From Granulicatella elegans (lineage in GTDB: Bacteria; Bacillota; Bacilli; Lactobacillales; Aerococcaceae): a stretch of DNA of 64,000 nt. The stretch spans positions 248,001 through 312,000 of the forward strand of contig NZ_CP085953.1 of NCBI RefSeq assembly GCF_020735385.1. Reading direction: 5' to 3'. Made by a program: the position numbers and the translations under genes. Shown one piece after another: positions 18,760 to 28,950 of this stretch; the stretch's first letter is position 1; each line of letters begins with the position of its first letter. The notes beneath the pieces were generated by a model, which saw only the letters and a list, made by a program, of their open reading frames with translations, was not told the DNA's origin and searched no databases.

Positions 18760-19950
18760 TTATTTATCACTAATTGAAGCTACACCAGGTAATTCTTTAC
18801 CTTCTAAGTATTCTAACGAAGCTCCACCACCAGTTGAGATATGAGTGAATTTATCCGCATATCCTAAAGAAATTGCTGCTGCTGCAGAATCTCCACCACC
18901 GATGATTGTTGTAGCTCCTTGTAAATCTGCAATCGCTTCACAAACACCAATTGTTCCTTTAGCAAAGTTAGGTAATTCGAATACACCCATTGGTCCATTC
19001 CATACAACAGTTTTTGCATCTTTCAAGTAGCTAGCAAATAATGCTACTGTTTTAGGACCTACGTCTACCCCTTCTTGGTCAGCAGGGATTTGATTAGATG
19101 CTACAATTGTTGCAACTGCATCATTTGAAAATTCTTTAACAACAACGTTATCGATTGGTAACACTAATTTATCGCCAGCTTTTTCCATAATTTGTTTTGC
19201 TAATTCAATACGATCTACTTCTAATAATGATAGACCTACTTCACGACCCATAGCTTTAAAGAATGTATAAGCCATTCCTCCACCGATTAACACTTTATCA
19301 GCTTTATCAATTAAGCTTTCAATTACACCGATTTTATCTGAAACTTTCGCTCCACCTAAAATAGCTACAAATGGACGTTCTGGTGTATCTACTGCTCCAC
19401 CAATGAATTTAATTTCTTTTTCCATTAAGAAACCTGCAGCTGATTCTAATTGACTAGCAATCCCTACGTTTGATGCGTGAGAACGGTGAGCTGTACCAAA
19501 TGCATCATTTACAAACAACTCTCCTAAAGATGCCCAATATTTGCCTAACTCAGGATCGTTTTTAGATTCTTTTTTACCATCTAAATCTTCGAAACGAGTA
19601 TTTTCAAATAATAAAACATCTCCTTCAGCTAAACCATTAATAGCTGTTTCTAATGCTTCTCCACGTGTTTCTGGAACAAATGTTACTTCTTTTTTCAATA
19701 ATTCTGATAAACGTTCAGCAACTGGACGTAAGCTTAAACGAGCTTTATCTTCTTCAGATTTTACTTTTCCTAAGTGAGAGAAAAGAATTACTTTAGCATG
19801 ATTATCAATTAAATATTGAATAGTTGGTAATGCTTGTACAATACGGTTGTCATCTGTGATTACACCATTTTTTAATGGAACATTAAAGTCAACACGTACT
19901 AATACTTTTTTTCCTCCAACAGATAAATCTGTTACAATTTTTTTAGCCAT
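18760..19950 (-). CDS. pgk: Phosphoglycerate kinase
   Basis: This 396-residue enzyme makes ATP from 1,3-bisphosphoglycerate. It shows the N-terminal [11 protein letters not shown] substrate motif, AHRSHASN, and the C-terminal GGGDSAAA nucleotide loop with the [13 protein letters not shown] helix. Length is normal. The SD is TTAGGAGG. It follows gap after about 128 nt; a terminator-like hairpin at 20004-20041 lies in this gap and may adjust the gap:pgk ratio. Confidence 0.98.
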   Translation of the reverse strand: MAKKIVTDLSVGGKKVLVRVDFNVPLKNGVITDDNRIVQALPTIQYLIDNHAKVILFSHLGKVKSEEDKARLSLRPVAERLSELLKKEVTFVPETRGEALETAINGLAEGDVLLFENTRFEDLDGKKESKNDPELGKYWASLGELFVNDAFGTAHRSHASNVGIASQLESAAGFLMEKEIKFIGGAVDTPERPFVAILGGAKVSDKIGVIESLIDKADKVLIGGGMAYTFFKAMGREVGLSLLEVDRIELAKQIMEKAGDKLVLPIDNVVVKEFSNDAVATIVASNQIPADQEGVDVGPKTVALFASYLKDAKTVVWNGPMGVFELPNFAKGTIGVCEAIADLQGATTIIGGGDSAAAAISLGYADKFTHISTGGGASLEYLEGKELPGVASISDK

Positions 19951-20003
19951 AGAATAGCCTCCTAAGTTTTATATATTTGGAGCGAGTGTAATACCCACAT
20001 TAT

Positions 20004-20041
20004 GAAAACAGGGCGAGGAAGCGAATGCTCCCATCGCCCTG
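20004..20041 (-). terminator. Terminator-like hairpin between gap and pgk
   Basis: The minus strand reads CAGGGCGA...TCGCCCTG with a nearly continuous stem and then TTTTC. It should stop part of the cggR-gap transcript, leaving high gap mRNA. Confidence 0.7.
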
Positions 20042-20078
20042 AAAAATTCGATACGATTAGCTTTATCAAAACTTTAAA

Positions 20079-21110
<1,032 letters not shown>

Positions 21111-21116
21111 TTATTT

Positions 21117-22145
21117 TTAGCGGGTTTCCCCGTTCAAAACCATATTTGCTAAACTCTCATCAATCACAAACCATGTTCGATCAATAGGAGCTAATTTTGC
21201 ATAAGCTATTAAAGCTTCTGCCTTTTGAGCACCTTCCACAATAGCAATACTATGCGGAATAGACTCTAAATCACTAAGATGCAAACCTACTCGTGGAAGT
21301 TTAAAAACAACCTTTCCTTTTGCATCGAAGAAACAACCAAATGCTTCACCTACAGCGCGCCTGTTCGCAATAAATTGACTTTCTTGAGGTAACAATCCTC
21401 TTCTTTCAGCCATGACACTTGCATTCCCAACACTGTACAATAAACAATTAGCTTGTTTCATCATTGTTAATGTTTGCGAAACTAATGGTTCTTGTAATAA
21501 AGGTAAATACGTTTCTTTACTTACATGTTCTGGAACATATAATGAAAAATGTTCTCCACCTATTTTCGTCGCCATCTTTTCACTCACACTATTTGCTTGG
21601 ATTAAAGTGGAACCTCCCACTCCTCCTCTAGCAGGGACAAAAGAAATCTCTCTTTGTTGTAAAATCTCTTTTGAAAAATATTCTGCTACCATTGCCATCG
21701 TTCTTCCACCCGTTACTGTAACGATTGATTGATCCACCGGCAACATCCATTTCATCAATTCTTGAACTTGATTACTAATCTGCATTCCTTTATGCAATTC
21801 GCTTTCAGCGACCACTTTACAAAATCTAATGCCTAACTTTTTCGAAACTTCTTTTTCAAAAGCAGTCATCTCAATATATTGTTGAATAATAGACGTTAAT
21901 CCTAAATAAGTTTCTTCCCCTAAATCCGTGATTAACATTCCTTTTGCAGAATATGTAATTAAACCTTGTTCTTTTAGTATATCTGTTTCAGAACGAAGAA
22001 TGCGTTCTGATATTTCCAATTGCTTTGCAAGCCCTCTTCTACCAATCGGTTGTGTTCGTTGTATCGCTCGCAAAATTTGGAAACGAATTTTTAACAATTG
22101 ATTGCTTTCGGGGACTAGAAGTTGCATCAATGTCATACAATCCAT
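21117..22145 (-). CDS. cggR: CggR, central glycolytic genes regulator
   Basis: This 342-residue SorC/DeoR-type repressor has an N-terminal winged helix (RRGLAKQLEISERILRSETD) and a C-terminal sugar-phosphate-sensing domain that binds fructose-1,6-bisphosphate in the Bacillus protein. The ATG at 22145 is chosen because AAGGGAA lies about 10 nt upstream; an ATG six codons earlier has no SD. The length agrees with Bacillus CggR (340). It heads cggR-gap-pgk-tpiA-gpmI-eno. Two imperfect palindromes with GGGAC/GTCCC arms flank its promoter. Confidence 0.95.
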   Translation of the reverse strand: MDCMTLMQLLVPESNQLLKIRFQILRAIQRTQPIGRRGLAKQLEISERILRSETDILKEQGLITYSAKGMLITDLGEETYLGLTSIIQQYIEMTAFEKEVSKKLGIRFCKVVAESELHKGMQISNQVQELMKWMLPVDQSIVTVTGGRTMAMVAEYFSKEILQQREISFVPARGGVGGSTLIQANSVSEKMATKIGGEHFSLYVPEHVSKETYLPLLQEPLVSQTLTMMKQANCLLYSVGNASVMAERRGLLPQESQFIANRRAVGEAFGCFFDAKGKVVFKLPRVGLHLSDLESIPHSIAIVEGAQKAEALIAYAKLAPIDRTWFVIDESLANMVLNGETR

Positions 22146-22172
22146 AATTACGATTCCCTTCATTTCATTACT

Positions 22173-22189
22173 GGGCTAAAAACCGTCCC
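22173..22189. promoter_or_regulatory. Possible CggR half operator, proximal
   Basis: GGGCTAAAAACCGTCCC lies between promoter and start codon. It has a GTCCC arm and an imperfect GGG-rich arm 7 bp away, like the site at 22305-22321. CggR operators in Bacillus contain repeated GGGAC elements, so this is a reasonable but unproven assignment. Confidence 0.45.
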
Positions 22190-22236
22190 TAAAAACTAGC
22201 TATCTATACGTAGAAAACTTTTTTAATTACAAAAAT

Positions 22237-22265
22237 ATTGTACCAACAATCTTTGTAAAATGCAA
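22237..22265 (-). promoter_or_regulatory. Promoter of the cggR-gap operon
   Basis: TTGCAT and TACAAT are 17 bp apart on the minus strand, about 90 nt upstream of the cggR start. Confidence 0.65.
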
Positions 22266-22304
22266 CTTGAAAGTGTTTAATATTTTTAAAAAAAGAAATC
22301 GATA

Positions 22305-22321
22305 GGGACGTTTTAAGTCCC
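22305..22321. promoter_or_regulatory. Possible CggR operator, distal
   Basis: GGGACGTTTTAAGTCCC is a dyad with perfect GGGAC/GTCCC arms, about 40 bp upstream of the -35 box. Its centre is 132 bp from the proximal site, which would allow looping over the promoter. Confidence 0.5.
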
Positions 22322-22405
22322 TAGCTTTTCCTTATTTCCTTTTCCTAACATCCTCTTTCCTATCTATCCCTTATCATTTCTAGTCTTTTTTGTAAGAGTT
22401 TCTTC

Positions 22406-22434
22406 TTGTTTTTTTATACGAATTTGGATAAAAT
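22406..22434 (+). promoter_or_regulatory. Promoter of tRNA-Arg
   Basis: TTGTTT and TAAAAT are 17 bp apart, 15 bp upstream of the tRNA. Confidence 0.5.
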
Positions 22435-22449
22435 ATTCTTACATTGTTA

Positions 22450-22521
22450 GCCATCTTAGTGTAATGGATATCACATAAGATTCCGGTTCTTATAATGGGG
22501 GTTCGATTCCCTCAGGTGGCG
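22450..22521 (+). tRNA. tRNA-Arg (anticodon CCG)
   Basis: All four arms fold: acceptor GCCATCT/AGGTGGC with a T-G wobble, a D stem of 3 bp, anticodon stem TAAGA/TCTTA with loop TTCCGGT, and T arm GGGGG-TTCGATT-CCCTC. The anticodon CCG reads the CGG codon. The CCA end is not encoded. tRNA-Arg(CCG) genes are frequent integration sites for mobile elements in Firmicutes, and short direct repeats follow this one. Confidence 0.93.
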
Positions 22522-22604
22522 TTGTTAATAATTTCCGACAAATACCACAAAGTGCAAAGCATTGTCAAATCAACATTTCTAACATTTCCTCAAATTGCCA
22601 ATTT

Positions 22605-22652
22605 CACGGAACATTCACGGAACATTTACAGAACATTTACGGTACACGGAAC
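22605..22652 (+). repeat. Short direct repeats after tRNA-Arg
   Basis: The unit CACGGAACATT is repeated with variation: CACGGAACATT, CACGGAACATTTA, CAGAACATTTA and CACGGAAC. The rest of 22522-22657 holds no gene. Such repeats beside a tRNA 3' end resemble integrase arm-type sites, so this may be a scar of an excised or decayed element. No second copy of the tRNA 3' end is seen in the window. Confidence 0.5.
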
Positions 22653-22657
22653 AAAAA

Positions 22658-22684
22658 AGGTGCTATTTTAAGTAGCGCTTTTTT
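22658..22684 (+). terminator. Terminator downstream of tRNA-Arg
   Basis: AGGTGCTA / TAGCGCTT forms a stem with G-T wobbles followed by six T on the plus strand. Confidence 0.6.
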
Positions 22685-22875
22685 ATTTACTAAGTTTTTA
22701 AATTTAAGATAGTTGCTGACTCTATTTCATCGCTGTCTAGCACTTCATTTTTTCAAATTCAATCTTTTTCTACCTCAATTTTTCTTAAATTGCGTTTTTC
22801 AGATGCAAATAAGCCAGAGCTGAAGCTCTGGCTTATTTACAGTTTTATAGCTCACCATACTATTAGACTGCTTAA
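22685..22875. other. Intergenic stretch with terminator of the metal ABC operon
   Basis: No gene is seen. A perfect hairpin AAGCCAGAGCT / AGCTCTGGCTT at 22811-22834 probably ends the minus-strand ABC operon. The T-run is weak on both strands. Confidence 0.55.
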
Positions 22876-23820
22876 TTATTTTTCTAAACCTTCAATAATT
22901 TTTGTTAAGTTCCATTTCATCATGCTTAAGTAGCTATCTCCATCTTTACCTTTTTCAGCAATTGAGTCAGTAAAGATTGTTGAGTAAATTGGCTTACCTG
23001 ATTCTTTTGAAACTGTCTTCATTGGACGATCATCAACACTTGATTCAACGAATAATGAAGGAACTTTAGATTTTTTAAGAATTTCTACTAAACGAGTTGT
23101 TTGTTCAGGAGTACCTTCTTCTTCAGTGTTAATTTCCCAGATGTAAGCTGATGGAACTCCATAAGCTTTAGAGAAGTACTTGAAGCATCCTTCACTTGTA
23201 ACAATTAATTTTTTCTCTTCTGGAATTTTAGCAAGACGTTCTTTTGCATCTTTATCTAATTTATCCAACTCAGCAACATATTTATCAAGATTCTTTTGGT
23301 AAATATCTTTATGTTCTGGATCTTTTGCAATTAATTGTTTTGCAATGTTTTTAGCATAAATCACACCATTTTCGATGTTTAACCATGCGTGAGGGTCTTC
23401 TTTACCTTTTTCTTTTTCTCCTTCAAGGTAAATCACTTCTACTCCATCACTTACTGCAAAGTAGTCTTTATCAGCTACTTTACCTGCATTTTTAACCATT
23501 TTTGTAAACCATGCATCATCTGAATTTTCTAAGTTAATTCCATTATAGAAAATTAAATCTGCATCATGACTTTTTTGAACATCTTGTGGTAATGGTTCAT
23601 ATTCATGTGGATCTTGTCCAACTGGAACAATACTGTGAATGTCCGCTAAATCCCCAGCAACATTTTTAGTAATATCATAAATGATAGAGTTTGTTGTTAC
23701 GACTTGTACTTTTTTTGGTTCATTACTTTTTGTTGTAGTTGAAGAAGATGAATTACTTGCACATCCTGCAAAACCTACAAATGATAATAAACCGACTGTT
23801 AATAATTTCCCGATTTTCAT
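22876..23820 (-). CDS. Mn-type ABC transporter substrate-binding lipoprotein (PsaA/MntC-like)
   Basis: This 314-residue cluster A-1 metal-binding protein has a signal peptide ending in FAGC, with Cys20 as the lipid anchor. Metal ligands can be assigned as His72 (QDPHEYEP), His144 (EDPHAWLN), Glu210 (TSEGCF) and Asp285 (FTDSIAEK). They match the 2His-Glu-Asp set of pneumococcal PsaA with a constant offset of five, which favours Mn(II) over Zn(II). No His-rich loop, typical of Zn-binding AdcA, is present. It overlaps the permease stop by four bases (ATGA). The operon order on the minus strand is ATPase, permease, binding protein. Confidence 0.92.
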   Translation of the reverse strand: MKIGKLLTVGLLSFVGFAGCASNSSSSTTTKSNEPKKVQVVTTNSIIYDITKNVAGDLADIHSIVPVGQDPHEYEPLPQDVQKSHDADLIFYNGINLENSDDAWFTKMVKNAGKVADKDYFAVSDGVEVIYLEGEKEKGKEDPHAWLNIENGVIYAKNIAKQLIAKDPEHKDIYQKNLDKYVAELDKLDKDAKERLAKIPEEKKLIVTSEGCFKYFSKAYGVPSAYIWEINTEEEGTPEQTTRLVEILKKSKVPSLFVESSVDDRPMKTVSKESGKPIYSTIFTDSIAEKGKDGDSYLSMMKWNLTKIIEGLEK

Positions 23821-24647
23821 GCTTTTTTCCTACCTTCCCTTTGTTTTGGTGATACAATAAAACTAATCATAAAGAATGCTGCAGCAGTTAATATAATCGT
23901 AGAACCTACCGCAATATTAAACGTATAACCAACTACTAATCCAACAATCGAAGAGAGCGAGCCAAACATTGCTGACAATGCAAGCATTGTTTTTAAACTC
24001 TTCGAATATAAATATGCTGTTGCCGCTGGTGTAATCAGTAACGCTACAATCATAACTGTTCCGACACTTTGCATTGCTGTAATCGAAACTAATGCTAAAA
24101 GAAACATCAATAAGTAATGATAAAATGATACATTCAATCCTGCTGAACGAGCAAAGACTGGATCAAAACTCGTTACTTGTAATTCTTTAAAGTAAGAAAT
24201 AATTGTTACAAAAACAAATATTCCCACAATTGCTGTAATCAATAAATCAAAATCTTGTACCGCTAAAATATTCCCGAATAAAATATGGAATAAGTCAGTC
24301 GAACTTTTCGCAACACCGATTAAAATAATCCCTAAAGCTAAAAACGAACTAAAGGTAATTCCTATCGCAGTATCACTTTTTACGACACTATTTCGATTAA
24401 TAAAAGCAATAATAAATGATGCAAATAATCCAAATGCTAGTGCTCCAAAGAAGAAATTAATACCGAGAATAAAAGATAATGCTACCCCCGGTAACACCGC
24501 ATGAGAAATCGCATCTCCCATTAACGACATTCCACGAAGAATGATAAAACATCCAATCATTCCCGCAACCGCTCCAATTAAAACAGAAGAAATTAATGCA
24601 TTTTGCACAAAATGGTAATCCATCAATCCTTGTAAGAAATTATTCAT
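23817..24647 (-). CDS. Metal ABC transporter permease (MntB/PsaC-like)
   Basis: This 276-residue ABC-3 family membrane protein has about eight hydrophobic segments. The family signature [24 protein letters not shown] is visible near residue 30 (quoted here in shortened form: [13 protein letters not shown]), together with the [18 protein letters not shown] segment. The ATG at 24647 has a strong SD (AAGGAGG). An upstream extension to 24668 would include this SD and is rejected. It overlaps the ATPase gene by 8 bp and the lipoprotein gene by 4 bp, so the three genes are translationally coupled. Confidence 0.93.
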   Translation of the reverse strand: MNNFLQGLMDYHFVQNALISSVLIGAVAGMIGCFIILRGMSLMGDAISHAVLPGVALSFILGINFFFGALAFGLFASFIIAFINRNSVVKSDTAIGITFSSFLALGIILIGVAKSSTDLFHILFGNILAVQDFDLLITAIVGIFVFVTIISYFKELQVTSFDPVFARSAGLNVSFYHYLLMFLLALVSITAMQSVGTVMIVALLITPAATAYLYSKSLKTMLALSAMFGSLSSIVGLVVGYTFNIAVGSTIILTAAAFFMISFIVSPKQREGRKKA

Positions 24648-25374
24648 GTTGTGATCCTCCTTGTGCAACGAAAACTTCTCCTCCGTAAGTTTTTCTTATT
24701 TTATCTGGAACAAAAGTAGTTTCTGTAGAACCGCTATCTACAATTCCTCGATTCACTAAAATGACTTGATCAAAATAATCACGCACCTTAGATAGATCAT
24801 GATTCACCATTAAAATAGTCTTACCTTCTTCTTTCCACTGACGAATTAAAGACATAATCACTTTTTCACTCAGCATATCAATCCCAACAAATGGTTCATC
24901 TAAGAAAATATAATCAGCTTTTTGCACTAAGCAACGTGCTAATAATACCCTTTGGAATTGTCCACCCGATAGAGCTCCTATTGGACGATGAGCTAATTCT
25001 GTTAAACCAACTTCTTCAATAGCCTCATCTACATCTTTCCAATCTTGAGCTTTTAATCGATGAAATGGTTTCATTTTAACTGTTTTTCCTAATGCTACAC
25101 ATTCACGAATTGTAATTGGAAATGTAAAATCCAAGTTACTTTTTTGTTCTACATAAGCAATTCTCCCTAGCGACTGACTTGCTTCTTTCCCATCGAACGT
25201 CACTTTTCCAGTATGTGTAATTAATCCTAACATCGCTTTTAATAAAGTTGATTTTCCCGCTCCATTAGGACCAATGATTCCTAAAATCGTTGGACCATTT
25301 ATCTCTACATGACAGTCTTTTAACACATTCGGTTGCATCGCATATGATACACCTAGATTTTCGACTTTAATCAT
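24640..25374 (-). CDS. Metal ABC transporter ATP-binding protein (MntA/PsaB-like)
   Basis: This 244-residue ABC ATPase has Walker A GPNGAGKST near residue 36, the signature LSGGQFQRVLLARCL, Walker B YIFLDEPF and the H-loop MVNHDLS. It powers the Mn-type importer encoded by the two downstream genes. It is the first gene of the operon; its promoter region contains the palindrome TTTAGG-N4-CCTAAA. Confidence 0.95.
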   Translation of the reverse strand: MIKVENLGVSYAMQPNVLKDCHVEINGPTILGIIGPNGAGKSTLLKAMLGLITHTGKVTFDGKEASQSLGRIAYVEQKSNLDFTFPITIRECVALGKTVKMKPFHRLKAQDWKDVDEAIEEVGLTELAHRPIGALSGGQFQRVLLARCLVQKADYIFLDEPFVGIDMLSEKVIMSLIRQWKEEGKTILMVNHDLSKVRDYFDQVILVNRGIVDSGSTETTFVPDKIRKTYGGEVFVAQGGSQHE

Positions 25375-25415
25375 AAATCTATCCCCTTCTTTCTCTCATA
25401 ATTCCTATACTAATG

Positions 25416-25431
25416 TTTAGGTTACCCTAAA
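25416..25431. promoter_or_regulatory. DtxR/MntR-family operator of the metal ABC operon
   Basis: TTTAGGTTACCCTAAA is a palindrome with perfect 6-bp arms, of the kind bound by DtxR-family metalloregulators (MntR, TroR, ScaR). On the minus strand TTGACG lies a little upstream, and a 17-bp spacer would place the -10 inside the palindrome. Repression by Mn-loaded regulator is expected; the regulator gene is not in the window. Confidence 0.65.
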
Positions 25432-25526
25432 TAAATACTCTCGTCAAGAGTTTTTTAGGGATTCCAAAATATTTTTGAAAAAGGTGAAGAATGCAACGCT
25501 TTCATGTCCTTTACCTTCTTAAATTC

Positions 25527-26357
25527 CTATTCTTTTTTATCTTCCTTCGCTCCTAAAGCGGATAATGTATTCGAGAATAAGTGATGCTTATAATCCTTAT
25601 CAATTTCTTTATAGTAACTATAAAAAATATCTACCATAACTAAAATTGGAAATTGTGGTGAAATAAGTCCGCCTTGATCCAAGGCATTTTTCATTGCAAT
25701 TAAGACTAATTCGTCACAAACTTTTTCACTTTCTTCACTCCGTTTTGAAGTAATTAAAACGGTTTTAGCTCCTTGTTTTTTCGCCTGACGAACTGCTTCT
25801 ACTACACTCGCATTAGCAGAAACTGAAATCCCAATGACTAAACACTGCTCATCAACTAGTACCCGATTCATAAGCATTGTATGCAAATCCGTAATCGCCT
25901 CACAAATCATCCCCAACCTCATAAATCGAAACTTCATCTCATGAGCTGCTAACCCTGAACTCCCTTGTCCATAAATATAAACTCGTTTAGCATTATTCAA
26001 CAACCCACACACCTTAATGACTTGGCTCTCATCAATTAACGAAAAAGATTTGGATAGTAGTTCTTCATAGTCCGATAAAACCGTCTTCGTTAAATCGTTA
26101 TGAATCACTTGCCCCTCTTTTTTACTTTCTTGGAAATCATAAATAAATTGTCGATAGCCTTTATAACCACATTTTTGTGCAAACCTCGTCAATGATGGAA
26201 TAGACACAAACAACCTCTCTGATACGGCTCTTGCTGACAAAGATTCTTCAGCTGAACTTTGTTTCAAAAAATATTGCGCAATTGTTTTTTCATTAGGGGT
26301 TAATGCATCATAAATCGATTCAATTAATGGTGTGACTTTTTTCTCAAAAGATATCAT
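25527..26357 (-). CDS. RpiR/MurR-family regulator with SIS domain
   Basis: This 276-residue regulator has an N-terminal RpiR helix-turn-helix (SARAVSERLFVSIPSLTRFAQ) and a C-terminal SIS sugar-phosphate-binding domain (VYIYGQGSSGLAAHEMKFRF). It follows the PTS EIICB gene on the same strand after nanE-EIICB, so it probably senses an amino-sugar phosphate from that pathway. The three GAAA-N4-TTTC boxes upstream of nanE are the natural target. It could be called NanR-like, but no ligand can be proved from sequence. Confidence 0.88.
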   Translation of the reverse strand: MISFEKKVTPLIESIYDALTPNEKTIAQYFLKQSSAEESLSARAVSERLFVSIPSLTRFAQKCGYKGYRQFIYDFQESKKEGQVIHNDLTKTVLSDYEELLSKSFSLIDESQVIKVCGLLNNAKRVYIYGQGSSGLAAHEMKFRFMRLGMICEAITDLHTMLMNRVLVDEQCLVIGISVSANASVVEAVRQAKKQGAKTVLITSKRSEESEKVCDELVLIAMKNALDQGGLISPQFPILVMVDIFYSYYKEIDKDYKHHLFSNTLSALGAKEDKKE

Positions 26358-26421
26358 ATCTTTACTCCCTTAACCTTTTTGATTACTGCTAGTGTATCAT
26401 ATTTTTCAACTCTCGTGTTTC

Positions 26422-26460
26422 AAAAAAATAAAAAGCTAGAAGACATTCATCCCCTAGCTT
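26422..26460 (-). terminator. Terminator between EIICB and rpiR
   Basis: AAGCTAG / CTAGCTT forms a 7-bp stem with a 14-nt loop, followed by TTTATTTTTTT on the minus strand, 20 nt after the EIICB stop. Confidence 0.7.
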
Positions 26461-26479
26461 GAAAGTATTTAGACAACAA

Positions 26480-27985
26480 TTAGTCATCTACTCCTAAAAT
26501 TTCGTTAATATTGTTTTTATAAAGAATAGCTTTTGCACCGTAGATAGCTTGAACTCCACCTTTAACTTCTAATACATCTACCGCACCAATTGCTTTTAGT
26601 GTTGCTTTATCTACTTTATCGACTGAACGAACAGCTACACGTAAACGAGTAATACATGCATCTACATCTTCGATATTTTCAGCTCCACCTAAAGCTTCGA
26701 TAATACGAACGCTGTCTTGTTTTAATGAATCTTTTGTTTCTACAACAGGTTTTGCATCATCTACTAAATCTTCATCTAAACGTCCTGGAGTTGCAACGTT
26801 AAATTGAACGATAAACCATCTGAATACTACATAGTATAGAACACTCCATACTAAACCAAATGGAATTTGTAATAACCAATTAGTTTTATCATTACCTTGT
26901 AATACCCCAAATAATGTAAAGTCGATAACCCCGCCTGAGAATGTATTACCAATTGAAATATTTAAGATATCAGCAATAAAGAAGCTTACACCATCTAAGA
27001 ATGCGTGAACAACATAAAGTACTGGACTTACGAATAAGAACATAAATTCAATTGGTTCTGTAATACCTGTAATGAATGATGTTAAAGCTACCCCAAAGAA
27101 TAAACCTGCATATTTTTTACGACGATCTTTTGGAACACAGTGATACATTGCTAAGCAGGCTGCTGGAAGACCAAACATCATTGTTGAGAAACGACCAGCG
27201 AAGAAACGAGTTCCTTCAGTAAATAAACCAACATGTGTTGGATCCGCTAATTGAGCAAAAAAGATTTTTTGAGCTCCTGCTACAGATTGACCCGCAACAG
27301 TTGCAACGCCACCTAATTCTGTATACCAGAACATTGGGTAAATCATATGGTGTAACCCAACAGCACCACATAAACGCATTAAGAATCCATATAAGAATGT
27401 TCCAAATGGTCCAGCTTGAGAAATATAACCACCAGTTGATACTAATAATTGTTGGAATGGAGGCCAAACTACGAAGAATACGCCACCTACTAAAATAGAA
27501 GCAAATGAAGTTACGATTGGAACAAAACGGCTACCACCGAAGAATCCTAAAAATTGAGGTAATTGAATATTGCTGTAACGATTGTGTAAATATACTGCTA
27601 CAGAACCTACTACGATGGCACCAATTACACCTGTATCAATAGCAGAACCTTCAGCCATATATAATTTCACAAGAGCTTTAATCGTTGCTGTCATTACGAA
27701 AAATCCAGTAACACCAGCAAGTGCTGCTGTACCTTTATCACGTTTTGCTAAACCAATACATAATCCTACGCAGAGTAGTAATGCTAAATTCGCAAAAACT
27801 ACTTCCCCTGCTGAACTCATCACTGTGAAAATAGCTTGTAATGCACTATTTTTTAATACTGGATAAGTAGCTACTGTTGTTGGATTTGACAACGCACCAC
27901 CAATCCCTAATAACAAACCAGCTGCCGGTAAAATAGCAATCGGCAACATAAAGGCTTTACCAATTTTTTGTAATACTTTAAACAT
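26480..27985 (-). CDS. PTS EIICB component, glucose/GlcNAc superfamily, linked to nanE
   Basis: This 501-residue membrane PTS protein has a ten-helix IIC domain (residues 1-395, including GAVGLHHMIYPMFWY and the GITEPIEF substrate-site motif) and a C-terminal IIB domain with the phosphorylated Cys444 in DVDACITRLRV. No IIA domain is fused, so a IIA partner must be elsewhere. It starts 31 bp after nanE, matching the nanE-PTS pair of the pneumococcal sialic acid region. N-acetylmannosamine or another N-acetyl amino sugar is the likely substrate; glucose-type specificity cannot be excluded from sequence alone. Confidence 0.9.
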   Translation of the reverse strand: MFKVLQKIGKAFMLPIAILPAAGLLLGIGGALSNPTTVATYPVLKNSALQAIFTVMSSAGEVVFANLALLLCVGLCIGLAKRDKGTAALAGVTGFFVMTATIKALVKLYMAEGSAIDTGVIGAIVVGSVAVYLHNRYSNIQLPQFLGFFGGSRFVPIVTSFASILVGGVFFVVWPPFQQLLVSTGGYISQAGPFGTFLYGFLMRLCGAVGLHHMIYPMFWYTELGGVATVAGQSVAGAQKIFFAQLADPTHVGLFTEGTRFFAGRFSTMMFGLPAACLAMYHCVPKDRRKKYAGLFFGVALTSFITGITEPIEFMFLFVSPVLYVVHAFLDGVSFFIADILNISIGNTFSGGVIDFTLFGVLQGNDKTNWLLQIPFGLVWSVLYYVVFRWFIVQFNVATPGRLDEDLVDDAKPVVETKDSLKQDSVRIIEALGGAENIEDVDACITRLRVAVRSVDKVDKATLKAIGAVDVLEVKGGVQAIYGAKAILYKNNINEILGVDD

Positions 27986-28016
27986 ATAGTTTCCTCCTAA
28001 AAAATTTATTTTCCTT

Positions 28017-28697
28017 TTATGAATGAATGGCCTCTACAAATTTCTTTGTAATTAATTGAGGTCTTGTAATCGCTGAACCAACTACTACACTATATGCACC
28101 TAATTCTAGTACACGTTTTACCTTTTCAGGTGTATCAATATTTCCCTCTGCAATGAGAGGATGTTTAATGACTTTTAAGACTTCTCGAAGAATTTCAAAA
28201 TCGTTTGCTTCGATTTCGTCTCCTTTACTTTGTTCGGTATATCCTACTAACGTACTACCAATATAATCAAACCCTAATTCATCTGCATGAATCATTTCAT
28301 CTACCGTTGAACAGTCTGCCATTAATTTTTGTTCTGGATATTTTTGACGAATTTCTTTATAAAACTCATCTAAACTTTGTCCATTTGGACGAGTAGAAAT
28401 GGTTGCATCTAATGCAATAATCTCTGGTTTTGCTTCCATTAATTCGTCTACTTCTTTAATAGTAGCTGTAATATAAACATCTGCATCATTATAATCTCTT
28501 TTAATAATTCCAATTACTGGTAAATCAACTGCTTGTTTGATTGCTTTGATGTCGATAACAGAATTTGCCCGAATCCCTTTTGCTCCTCCTTCCTTCGCTG
28601 CGGCTGCCATACGAGCCATAATAAAATCGCTATGCAACGGTTCATGTGGCAGCGCTTGGCAAGATACAATTAATTGCCCTTGAATACTCATATTCAA
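28017..28697 (-). CDS. nanE: N-acetylmannosamine-6-phosphate 2-epimerase
   Basis: This 226-residue TIM-barrel enzyme converts ManNAc-6-phosphate to GlcNAc-6-phosphate. Marks are [17 protein letters not shown] near residue 38, the catalytic lysine region VIGIIKRDY, the acidic MADCSTVDE segment, and [10 protein letters not shown] with [10 protein letters not shown] at the phosphate-binding end. The SD AAAGGAGG is strong. It heads nanE-EIICB-rpiR from the promoter at 28735-28763. Its product would flow through NagA (not in the window) and NagB (29700-30407). Confidence 0.96.
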   Translation of the reverse strand: MNMSIQGQLIVSCQALPHEPLHSDFIMARMAAAAKEGGAKGIRANSVIDIKAIKQAVDLPVIGIIKRDYNDADVYITATIKEVDELMEAKPEIIALDATISTRPNGQSLDEFYKEIRQKYPEQKLMADCSTVDEMIHADELGFDYIGSTLVGYTEQSKGDEIEANDFEILREVLKVIKHPLIAEGNIDTPEKVKRVLELGAYSVVVGSAITRPQLITKKFVEAIHS

Positions 28698-28734
28698 CCT
28701 CCTTTATAGTTTTATAAAAGCCTTTACAGTGATT

Positions 28735-28763
28735 AGTATAATTGCTATAGAAAGCATTTTCAA
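28735..28763 (-). promoter_or_regulatory. Promoter of nanE operon
   Basis: TTGAAA and TATACT are 17 bp apart on the minus strand. The GAAA-N4-TTTC box at 28750-28761 covers the -35 edge and spacer. Confidence 0.75.
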
Positions 28764-28843
28764 TAAAAGGTGTTATTTTAGAAAGTAATTTCACTTTTCT
28801 ACAGTTTACTGTCCCATTTCCTTTAAAATTAGAAATTACTTTC
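28750..28843. promoter_or_regulatory. Three GAAA-N4-TTTC palindromes, probable RpiR-family operators
   Basis: Boxes are GAAAGCATTTTC (28750-28761), GAAAGTAATTTC (28781-28792) and GAAATTACTTTC (28832-28843). The second and third are exact reverse complements of each other. Centre spacings are 31 and 51 bp, close to three and five helical turns. Several RpiR-family repressors bind GAAA/TTTC dyads, and the regulator is encoded in the same operon. Confidence 0.65.
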
Positions 28844-28950
28844 ACAATTTTTAGAGATTATGAACTATTCTTACATCAAATAATGAAGGACTTACCATTC
28901 AATCGATAAGTCCTAAGGGTATAACTATTCAGTTTTAAAGATTTAGAAAA

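Noticed and set aside
22600-22655. CRISPR array after tRNA-Arg
   Set aside because: Repeat units are only 8-13 bp and contiguous, with no spacers and no cas genes.
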